Positions 11,011-20,723 of a stretch of 64,000 nt of DNA are shown piece by piece (position 1 is the stretch's first letter; each line of letters starts with the position of its first letter). The notes under the pieces were generated by a model that worked only from the letters and a program-made list of their open reading frames with translations, ran no database searches and had not been told where the DNA came from. A program made the translations under genes and the position numbers. The DNA lies in the NCBI GenBank assembly GCA_015039465.1, contig MU129988.1, positions 191,356 through 255,355 of the forward strand, written 5' to 3'. Source of the stretch: Phlegmacium glaucopus. Its lineage: Eukaryota > Basidiomycota > Agaricomycetes > Agaricales > Cortinariaceae.

Positions 11011-13654
11011 TGGTGGTGGGCATGTCTATTACAGATTTGGCAGTGTTACATCATGTCACATTGCCAAATGCATGACAAAGTGTGAAACATTTGAAACATA
11101 GCTTGCTCACTGAGTTCTGCATCATCCTGGATGATTTTTTTTGTATGATAAATGTATTATAGCATCATAGGAATATATAGTGAATGAATTTTGATCACAA
11201 AAGTGGTAATTATGTGGTTTTTTGAGGTGGCTGTGCTTTCTTTATCTGATGGACTGAAACTTCCAGGTAATATAACACTTCAATTATTCATTTCTGCAAC
11301 ATGTTTTGGTGATGTAAAATTCTCTACTATGTATTTTAAATATTTCTCGGCAATTATTTTATTTTATTTCACACCCAGACCTTATAAATGATCAGTTTCC
11401 ACTCAAATTCCTGCTAAAATGCAGTGTTGGCAACTTCTAGCCTATAGAAAACATCTAAAACTGGTTTCTGTAGCTCATATTACTGACACAAAATAGTATA
11501 ATGTGCATTATTAACATCCCTCAGGAGTTAGAATTTTTTATTTCACACTCAAGCCCTTAAAAATAAGTGAATTACTGCTAATTCCAATCCAAATTTGAAA
11601 CTTCCAGCCTATAGAACTGTTCATAAATTGGTCTTTGTAGCTCTTCCTGTGACCAAAAATTATCTATGGTGTGTCAAAAATATTCCTCAAGAATTTTATT
11701 ATTTTATTTCACACTTATAATCCTACAATTAAGCAAATCCCACCCAGATCCCTGCTAGACATCCAGCCTATAAAACTCTTCAGAAACTGGGTTCTGCAAC
11801 CTATCATGGTGACAAAAAATGCTCTACCATATATTCTTAGCATTTCTCAGGAGTTATATTTTTTAATTCTGCTCCCAACCCCCCACAACTGAGTGATCTT
11901 CAGCCAATTTCATCCAATGTGTGATGTTTGAGACTTCCAACCTATAGAACTCTTCATAAACTGGTTACTGTAACTAATATTGGTGATAAGAAATGCTCTA
12001 CAATGTATTCTAAACATTTCTCAGGAGTTTAATCCTCTGATTTTACATGTTGAGCTTGGTAAAATAAGTGATATCAGCCAATGTCAGCTAAAATGATAGC
12101 TGAAGCTTCTAAGGAATAGAACTCTTCAACAACTCATTTATGAGACTTGTTTTGGTGAGAGAATATGCTATATTCTTGACTCTGAACATTTCTCAGGGAT
12201 TAGAATTTTTAATTTCATGCTCCAAGTATGAGATATTGGGTGCAAACAACCCAATATCTCATACTTGGAGCATGAAATTAAAAATTCTAATCCCTGAGAA
12301 ATGTTCAGAGTCAAGAATATAGCATATTCTCTCACCAAAACAAGTCTCATAAATGAGTTGTTGAAGAGTTCTATTCCTTAGAAGCTTCAGCTATCATTTT
12401 AGCTGACATTGGCTGATATCACTTATTTTACCAAGCTCAACATGTAAAATCAGAGGATTAAACTCCTGAGAAATGTTTAGAATACATTGTAGAGCATTTC
12501 TTATCACCAATATTAGTTACAGTAACCAGTTTATGAAGAGTTCTATAGGTTGGAAGTCTCAAACATCACACATTGGATGAAATTGGCTGAAGATCACTCA
12601 GTTGTGGGGGGTTGGGAGCAGAATTAAAAAATATAACTCCTGAGAAATGCTAAGAATATATGGTAGAGCATTTTTTGTCACCATGATAGGTTGCAGAACC
12701 CAGTTTCTGAAGAGTTTTATAGGCTGGATGTCTAGCAGGGATCTGGGTGGGATTTGCTTAATTGTAGGATTATAAGTGTGAAATAAAATAATAAAATTCT
12801 TGAGGAATATTTTTGACACACCATAGATAATTTTTGGTCACAGGAAGAGCTACAAAGACCAGTTTATGAACAGTTCTATAGGCTGGAAGTTTCAAATTTG
12901 GATTGGAATTGGCAGTAGTTCACTTATTTTTAAGGGCTTGAGTGTGAAATAAAAAATTCTAACTCCTGAGAGATGTTAATAATGCACATTATACTATTTT
13001 GTGTCAGTAATATGAGCTACAGAAACCAGTTTTAGATGTGTTCTATAGGCTAGAAGTTGCCAACACTGCATTTTAGCAGGAATTTGGGTGGAAACTGATC
13101 ATTTATAAGGGTCTAGGTGTGAAATAAAATAAAATAATTGCTGGGAAATATTTAGAATACATATTAGAACATTTCACATCACCAAGACAAGTTACATAAA
13201 CCAGTTTCTGAAGTGTTCCATTGGCTGGAAGTTGCAAAAATGGCATTTTGGCAGGTATCTGGGTAGAAATTGCTCATTTGTAAGGTCCTGAGTGCAACAA
13301 AATAAAATAACTGCTGAGAAATATTTAAAATACATAGTAGAGAATTTTACATCACCAAAACATGTTGCAGAAATGAATAATTGAAGTGTTATATTACCTG
13401 GAAGTTTCAGTCCATCAGATAAAGAAAGCACAGCCACCTCAAAAAACCACATAATTACCACTTTTATGATCAAAATTAATTCACTATATATTCCTATGAT
13501 GCTATAATACATTTATCATACAAAAAAAATCATCCAGGATGATGCAGAACTCAGTGAGCAAGCTATGTTTCAAGTGTTTCACACCTTGTCATGCATTTGG
13601 CAATGTGATGTGACGTAACACTGCCAAATCTGTAATAGAGATTGCCCACCACCA
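11011..13654. mobile_element. Large foldback element with 1.2-1.4 kb arms made of ~170-bp repeats
   Basis: The left arm 11011-12240 and the right arm 12250-13654 are inverted copies around a 9-base spacer (12241-12249). Each arm is itself a series of degenerate tandem units about 165-175 bp long. Each unit carries words like CCTATAGAACTCTTC and TTCTCAGGAGTTA; there are about six units on the left and one more on the right, which explains the length difference. No protein gene is present; matching open frames on both strands only mirror the symmetry. This architecture recalls FB-type foldback transposons. No TSD was found. Confidence 0.88.
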
Positions 13655-13818
13655 CTGTAAAGGATCATTGTCATCATTGTCATTTACACCTAAGATGGAA
13701 TTAGAACAATGAATTATGATAGAGGGGAAAATTAAGAGCTTACATGTGTCATTGTCATCCCATGCCGTAATTGTCACTGCACCTCATGGTCACTGCACCA
13801 TGTCATCACACCTTTAGC

Positions 13819-15296
13819 AGCTAGAACCATGTATCAAAATGGGCAGTTGCCCATGAGAAGGCATATATCCAGGGGGCAATCTGCCTGTCAATATATCAGG
13901 GGGGCAATCTACCTGTCAGGCAAGTTGCCCAAGATACATATATTTCCAAAAAAGGAAAAATTGTAAGAATGATAGATCATCCTTTTAGGACCCTGAATCT
14001 GTTGAAACTCTAATAATAGCTCCTTTTCTTATTGGGAGAAATGCAAAATACATTTTTAAATGCAGTGCTAATAGTGATTGTCAGGGGTAACCCTGGGGTA
14101 AAACTTCTGTACCCTTACCCTTACCCTCCAAACCCCTACCCCTGTCCAAGGGTAGGGGTTTTGGAGGGTAAGGGTAAGGGTTTTGAGGGGTATGAAGGGT
14201 ACAGGGGTATGGTCAAGGGTATTACTCTAAGGCTTTATATATATATAAATCTGATTACCTACCATGTTTTATTTACCTTATCAAGCATTAATAGCTCTAT
14301 TACATGTAATTTAGAATAGATAACTGCCTCAATATGTCAAATTCACATATTTTTGCCTTCTTAAACAAGGAAATATTGCAATATTTAGTTTATTGAACAG
14401 TTTTATACTTATTAAATCCAATAATGTAGAATTTATATAACTTGGAAGCAGAAAAAAGCTAAGATTTTGACAAAATGTTATGTTAAAAATAGAAATTGAA
14501 ACCCTTGAAAAACCCTTGAAAACCCTTGAACCCTTGTCAAGGGTAAGGGTTTTCCAAGGGTACAAAATGCCAACCCTTACCCCTACCCTCTGTACCCTTA
14601 CCCCAGACCCTCCAGGGGTTTTGAAACCCTTGACAATCACTAAGTGCTAAATGAGATTTTGCTTATGGGAAATTTTCCCAAAAAGGAAATAGTGTTTTAA
14701 AGGATGGAGCATCCTTTTAGGACCCTGAATCTGTTGAAAATCTATTAATAGCTTCTTTCCTTATTGAAAAAAATGCAAAATACATTCTTAAACACAGTGC
14801 TGAATGAGATTTGGCCTATGGGAAATTTTTCCCAAAGAGGAAATATTGTATAGAATGATAGATGATCTTCTTAGGACCCTAAATCTATTTAAAATATATT
14901 AATAGCTTCTTTCCTTATTGAGAAAGAGCTATATTAAACAAAGGGTTATATTAAACAAACTTAAGTCCAAATTTGAGTTGTATCATTTAGAGCTGCCTTT
15001 CTTGGATGATAGCTAAATATAAATACTGTGTGCCTGCCAAGACTATATTTTTATATTTGTTTGCATTTGAGGCCATAAAATCATATAATTGAACTCTAAA
15101 TATAGAAATTGAGCCAAATAGAAGGTCATACTTTTGAAATTGATCCCATCAAAATCCAAATATGCCAAAAGTACACACTGTCTTACATACCCTAGCACCA
15201 TGTGGAACAGTGGGCAAATTGCCAATGGGTAGATTGCCCCTCTGATATATACCTTCTCATATGGGCAACTGTCCAGTTTGATACATGATTCTAGCT
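13819..15296. mobile_element. TIR element with internal ~155-bp tandem repeats
   Basis: Imperfect inverted ends of about 50 bp are visible: AGCTAGAACCATGTATCAAA at 13819 and its inverted partner ending at 15296. Inside are about three tandem units of roughly 155 bp carrying TTAGGACCCTGAATCTGTTG (near 13985, 14720 and 14870). A hAT-like MITE (14072-14642) is inserted in the first unit. No transposase is present and no convincing TSD was found. Confidence 0.6.
14072..14642. mobile_element. hAT-like MITE with GGGTAA-rich ends, copy 1
   Basis: Starts TAGTGATTGTCAGGGGT and ends TTGACAATCACTA, with the 8-bp TSD AGTGCTAA on both sides (14064-14071 and 14643-14650). The subterminal parts are packed with CCCTTACCCT / AGGGTAAGGG words and the middle is AT-rich. 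The eight-base TSD and TA..TG-type ends fit the hAT superfamily. Related copies lie at 25577-26122 and 48819-49341. Confidence 0.88.
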
Positions 15297-16438
15297 TACA
15301 AGGCTGGGCCCAGACCATGCAGGCTTCCCGTACCTGAAACACTGCCAATGTGAGTTGTGAAGGACATCAAAGGTTAAATCCTCTCCACAACTGGACGGTG
15401 ATTCTTGGAAAAGTTAGGTTAGGGGCAATGGGGGGGGGGTCGATTGAAATACGGATGACCAGTCGTACCTGAGGAAGGTCTGGTGAGTGAGGTGCAAGAA
15501 GAAAATCGGCTAACCTCTTGGGTATGTTCAAGCCAAAGCTTCACATCAATTTTCAGCTGCATAAGGCTTTCCAAACTCCCAACCTCAAGCACAACACTAG
15601 GAAGGTCAGAATTAGATGCAGTGGGCCAGACACCAGCATCTGCCTCCTTCATCCTCCGTCCAAGGTTCAAAAGCTAGGAAGGAAGATAAACCGAGACTCA
15701 AATTATGTGTCCTATCAAATGTACTCATTGCTCCGATGTTTGCACATCCAGGAGGCCTTGGAGGATGTGGTGCTGTGGTCAATAGCACAAGAGCAATGGC
15801 AAGGAGGGTAGTGAATTTGAGGTGGGCATTTTTGTGGACTTGACTGGGCATATATCTGACAATGAAGTTGTGGTCATTGCTGTATGTTACCCTAAAAACA
15901 AAGTCAGGAAAAGCACTTGCGTACGATGGCAACCAACCTCATTAACTTTCATTCCTCCTCTTTGTCAAGGAAGGTGAGAGCGGACTGCAATTCTTCCAGA
16001 TGAACATTGAACATGTAGATATGTACCCTTTTATGCAAAGTACTGAAAATGTGAAATAGATGAGATAAACCATCCGCTTTCAAGCAGGCTTGCTCACTTT
16101 TTTATCTTTGACCAAATTTTGTTCATGGCTTTTCGGTATGTAACTTGGCTTGGAGGACTTGAATGGAAACTGTTCAGCCTTATGTGTGGAGTTGTGCTGG
16201 AGTCAACGTAGACAGACATGTTGGACTATGTGTTGATAATTTATGAAATTTGGTTGGGGAAATTTGTGTATAGGTGAGATTCTGAGGATAATGCTTCTGT
16301 CAGTGGCTGTGCAGACCACATATTGCTGACAAATTTATTAGTCACAATGTGACTTACCTACCTTGGTATAAGTACAAGCCAACAAACCCATGCCTTCAGC
16401 ACAGCTCCACTCTGCTTTGCCGGCCTGCAGCACAGTTT
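15297..16438. other. Mostly gene-free stretch with one nuclease-like fragment
   Basis: Apart from the fragment at 15420-15680 no gene or ordered repeat was recognised. Frames on the minus strand at 15612-15932 have no known signature. Confidence 0.4.
15420..15680 (-). pseudogene. Fragment of a fungal nuclease-like (REase-fold) hypothetical family
   Basis: The minus-strand frame reads RRMKEADAGVWPT followed by SVVLEVGSLESLMQLKIDVK. Many basidiomycete hypothetical proteins share a P..VVEVG.SE..L..DA..W block that is usually assigned to a restriction-endonuclease-like fold. Here only the block survives, with no start or continuation. The call is from memory of the motif and is tentative. Confidence 0.35.
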
Positions 16439-16470
16439 CTAGGCTTGCTGGGGGCTCTGCCCCCAGACCC
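16439..16470 (-). mobile_element. Candidate Helitron 3' terminus: hairpin followed by CTAG
   Basis: Read on the minus strand, CTGGGGGC-AGA-GCCCCCAG forms an 8-bp stem with a 3-base loop, followed after five bases by CTAG. Helitrons end with a short GC-rich hairpin a few bases before CTRR. The site lies about 100 bases beyond the end of the helicase remnant on the same strand, where the 3' end is expected. The base after CTAG is A rather than the usual T. Confidence 0.45.
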
Positions 16471-16545
16471 CTGGCTGCATCACAACAGTGTACACAGTTT
16501 ATCACAACAGTCCACATAGTCTTACATCCCAACACACACTAAATT

Positions 16546-17945
16546 CTAATCAATAATCACTTCTGGGTATACTATGTTTTTAGTTACAGGTAAATCTAAT
16601 CTACTGTCCCAGATAGCCTTGATATTATGTACAGAGGTAACTCGAGAAATAGCCACATATAACTGTCCATGTGTGAACACAGCATTTCTAAGATCCAACC
16701 CCACATACCCAACAGACTGCCCTTGAGATTTGTTGATTGACATCACAAAACATACTTTCACTGGAAATTGTTGTCTGCAAATTCAAATGGAACTTGAGTT
16801 GATGATGGTGTGATGCTTAACTGTGGAATGAATGTTGTTTTTCTAGCATGCTCTCCTGTCAATAGTCGCACTTTCAGCACCCATTTGTTCATCCTAGTCA
16901 CAATTCCCTGAGAACCATTGCAAACCCCTTCTCCTGGATTCATATTTCTCAGAATCATCACAGGACATCCAACCTTCAACTTCAATCTATGCAAAGGCAG
17001 CCCAGAACATGTGATCAAGTTTAGATACTCTACAGGATACATCAACTCTCCTTCATTCTCCCCATTTTCCTTGATTGAGTCAGCACTCAGAAACTCCCTC
17101 TCCTCTCCAGGAAACTCCAACAGCATCTTCTCATTGATATCATCCACATCATCATTTCTACTTGTCAGGATCATATGTGAAGCAAAGTACTCATCAGGAG
17201 GATGAGGAAGTTAGTTGATTCCAGGATAGATGCTTGAAATAAGGGAAGAGATTGTGTTTTCAGGACATTTGAAATGATCAGGGAGTGTTGTCATTTCAAC
17301 TTCATCAGTGTGCTTGCCATGACCAATCTCCAACTGCCATTTCACAAAGTTCCTTTGAGCCTCCACATTAGTGTTTAATTGCATATTCTGTGTGAGCTTA
17401 AGCAGTTTGATAGAGTGCCATAGATGAGATCTTTGAATACAGGCACCAACAATCTGAGCACGTGACCCCTTGACAATAACAGGAAGTATTTGCTTGAAAT
17501 CTCCTCCAAAAACAACACAAAGTCCTCCAAAAGGTTTATCAGAGTGTCAAATGTCTTGGAGTGTCCTGTCAACTGCTTCATGGATATGGACGATGCTGCA
17601 TTGATGCTTCATCCCAGATCACCAAATCAGTCACACAAATCAGCTCAGCCAGATCAGAATTTCTTGGAATAGCACAGATAGAGGATTCATGGATTTCAAT
17701 GGGGATTTTGAATGTTGAATGCGAAGTACAACCACCAATAAGAAGAAGAGATGCAATTCTAGAAGAAGCAACACAGAGAACTATTTTTCCCTGTCCACGT
17801 AAGAAGTAGCATAACATGTTGTAGACATAGGTCTTGCCAGTTCCTCCAGGGCCATGTAAGAAGAAGGTTTGTCCAGACTGAGTGTTGATAGCATTGACAA
17901 TAGCATTAAATGCAGAGCATTGGTTAGGATTAAGGGCCAGTTCCA
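16546..17945 (-). pseudogene. Helitron PIF1-like helicase, 5'-truncated and frameshifted
   Basis: Helicase motifs in order on the minus strand: LNPNQCSAFNAIV, Walker A GPGGTGKTYVYN, motif II VIWDEASM, GGLCVVFGGDF, KVGCPVMILRN and the C-terminal [18 protein letters not shown] with [10 protein letters not shown]. This is the C-terminal SF1B helicase of Helitron rolling-circle transposons. It is dead: a one-base insertion after MQHR near 17590, stops in place of expected codons near 17550 and 17210, and a one-base loss near 16765. The HUH replication-initiator domain and helicase N-terminus are absent. The helicase begins abruptly at about 17945, where a Harbinger ORF on the other strand starts. 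Confidence 0.85.
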
Positions 17946-18480
17946 AAAACGCAAGCACAATGCAAGATCAGTGAGCAGTATGCAGCCTAGCTCCAAGCGG
18001 GCATCAAAGAAGACTGATGATCTGAATCCCGTTATCATTTTGAATGCCCTAAATTTAACTCTTAACTGCATGGTTGACATGATGGAGAGAACTCTCGATG
18101 CAACCACTGTTACTACTGCTGCTCTCTCCACAATGATGTCTACAACTTCTATTGCCCCTCCTTCCATCATTAATTCTTCTATTGAGTCCTCTCAACCCAT
18201 ATCAGCATCTATGTCTCCTGCAGAAATTCTTGATCAGGCAATCAGAATCATATCAGGTATTGATAGCTGGTTAACTGAGGATCAATTTCTTTCAGCCTCC
18301 CTATTCTTCACAAGGGCATCAGAAGATGCTGTTCATGCCGCATGTACTTTCATTGCTCTTGGAAACAACCAGACAGTGCAATATTGCTTTCTTCTGAGCC
18401 AACTCAGCATGTCAGCTCTTTCAGGAAAGGGCAAAGCTAAGGCTGTGGAAGATGGTGATGATCATTTCATGGTAACATAG
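17946..18480 (+). CDS. 5'-truncated second ORF of a PIF/Harbinger element
   Basis: The frame from the junction to TAG at 18478-18480 includes ASKKTDDLNPVIILNALNL, SPAEILDQAIRIISGIDSWL and a C-terminal GKGKAKAVEDGDD. It is convergent with a Harbinger transposase immediately downstream. Harbinger elements carry a DDE transposase and a second Myb/SANT-type DNA-binding protein; this frame occupies that place and has the helical C-terminal part, but the N-terminal DNA-binding region is missing at the Helitron junction. The first ATG in frame with a plausible continuation is at 17980. Function by position only. Confidence 0.5.
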
Positions 18481-18582
18481 TCTGATATTTTGATTGTTTC
18501 ATATTACTATGGCTGGTCCTTTTGTATGTACTTTACATCCTCTACCAATTCCATTCTGTGATTTTTCTGTTGATGATACACA

Positions 18583-20066
18583 CTACTTGCCAAGACCTGA
18601 AAAATCATTGTCACTATTGTCAGTCTCTGCATCTGCCATGTAATTCAAGTAGCTTTTCCACATCTCATTGGCAATATTTTTCCTCCATAACTTAACCTCT
18701 GAATTTTCCTCATCATCATCCTCTACAATGAAACCATCACCATGGTCATCACCAATATCAGAGGGAAAAGGTGCATGAGCTGCTTGGTATGGGTTGGTGG
18801 GTATTACACCTTCACTGTGGTCAATTTCTTGAATAAAATTCTGGAGAGCACAAAGAGCAACAGGAATGCAAGCCTGAAAGTCAAGCTGATAATGAGGGGG
18901 GAGAAGGAAAATTTGGAAACATTGCTTGAGAAGTCCAAAGATGCGCTCAATGATATTGCATGCCTGAGCATGACGAAGGTTGAATAGTTCCTTTGCATTT
19001 GTTGGGCTATAGGATTATTATAACAAAAATTAAATATATCAGATTGATATCAGATAAAATACATACCAAACACCTGCAGCACCCCACTCCTGAAGATGAT
19101 ACCGAACACCACAAAAAGATAAGAAGTTCCTTGCAATGAGGAAATCCTGCATCTGCAAGATAATAAAATCCTTCAGGTGCTGAAAACCCTCTTGCCAATG
19201 CATCAGCCCAGACCCGAGAATCTGTTGCAGAACCTTCCCAGCCTGTAAGAATATATGTGAAGAGCATGTCAAAGTTACATATGAAGAGACAGTTCTGTGA
19301 AAGAAAGTCTTTTTGATTCCAATAGAGACTTTGGAGGGCAGTGTTGAATATTTTTGAGCATTAGAAAAGCTCTTCCCGATTAGGAATGATTAGTAAGCAC
19401 AATAGGATATGAGTAGTAGTAGTACTGTACCGTTTTACTCACTCGTTTGCAAGGCACTCAACCCACGCTGGCCAAACATGAATCATATTTTCATCTACTT
19501 AATCCCTGAGTTCGATAAATTCCAACAGGCAGTAGTGGAGAGAGGGGCATATGGCTACCATCAATGGCTCCAAGGCATCCTTGGAAAAAAGGCCATAGTT
19601 TGCTGTTATCATAAATTTTGGGAGAGACAGGATCATTGGGGGTTGAACCTTGAACATATTGGCCATAAAAAGGTTGAGATGAGAAGATGATGGTCATTTT
19701 TCAAAAGTATCTGTTATCTGATTGGCATATAGATTGTCATCACCAATGATTGCAATACCCACTTGGAAATTGTCCCATTTGCATGCTGAAATCATTCTCC
19801 AACATGACATATAGATAAGCCTGTAACTGATGTATAGAGGAAGATGGCGAGCTGCTCCTCAAGTGTCACATATTTTGTATCACCATGGCCCATTGACTGC
19901 AGCTCATTAAAGCATGGAAAACCTCCTTGTGGACTCCAAGTTCAGTATGAATGCGCTCAGGATGACCTTGCAGCAACTCTTGAAGCCAAGCATAGCCAGA
20001 CAGGATTGATGTGTGATATGACTCTTTCATATAATAGTGACAAATTAGGCGCATGAGTGTTGGCAA
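18583..20066 (-). pseudogene. PIF/Harbinger DDE transposase, frameshifted and split by an LTR
   Basis: Pieces on the minus strand: YYMKESYHTSILSGYAWLQ and HTELGVHKEVFHAL at the start, GCLGAIDGSHM (first catalytic Asp), GWEGSATDSRVWADA (second Asp), then an intron (about 19070-19010), and AKELFNLRHAQACNIIERIF (catalytic Glu) with an acidic tail ending FSGLGK at 18583. This is the DDE nuclease of PIF/Harbinger transposons. A 186-bp solo LTR (19342-19527) sits between the first Asp block and the rest, with a 5-bp TSD, and frameshifts occur near 19105 and 19900. The C-terminal exon is still open. Confidence 0.8.
19342..19527 (-). mobile_element. Solo LTR, 186 bp, inserted in the Harbinger transposase
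   Basis: Inverted copy of the LTR at 7605-7787. It begins and ends TGTTG..CAACA and is flanked by the 5-bp repeat GGCAG (19337-19341 and 19528-19532). Confidence 0.8.
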
Positions 20067-20451
20067 GAGAAGTGACAGTTGGAATCATCAGCAAACTTGG
20101 GGATTTCCCATAGTGTGTCATAGTCATGTCACACTAAATTATAGTATCCTATAGTCACATCACCGTAACTATAGTGAATTATAGTTTCATAGCATCCATG
20201 TGACACACACCAGCGCTGTCTAGCATAGTCTAGCCTCGTCACTATGTCACATTAGAATACATTGTTTTTCATTAAGTTAAATAAACCAACCCTAAATCAA
20301 GTGTCCATGCGCAAAAACTAAAACTACTAAATATGTAAGTTCAATGTTTGTTCCCATTGTTCCATGCCGCCACCACCACCACCTGACGACTACAATACTT
20401 ACAACAACAAATGAATGGTTTTTTTTCTACTTTCTATTATCAATCTATTAT
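20067..20451. other. AT-rich spacer between Harbinger and the next transposon
   Basis: Contains clustered ATAGT/GTCAC words at 20100-20250, possibly terminal repeats of the Harbinger element or of another one. No gene. Confidence 0.35.
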
Positions 20452-20723
20452 TGGGGATGAACAATCCTCAGTGACGTCACGGACGCGTGACATAGCGTGA
20501 CACGGCCATTTGCGTCACAAACATTGAGACAACACAACTGCTCAAGCTCTTGATCATTTCCCTTGGTTTTTTTTGTATAATAGTCTTCCTTTAGCCTTGA
20601 TACATCATATTACTGTTGTACTTAGTATATAAACTCAGAAATAATTGCTAAAAATGAACCAGAATGATGCAAGTTCAATATAATATACATGCTCTCAAAT
20701 ATAAGTGATAAATGCAATGTCTC

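Noticed and set aside
10467..11101. Cys/Tyr/Val-rich proteins of up to 202 residues
   Set aside because: All three forward frames are open because the minisatellite period is a multiple of three.
12140..12350. Identical small proteins on opposite strands
   Set aside because: They are mirror images produced by the foldback arms, not genes.
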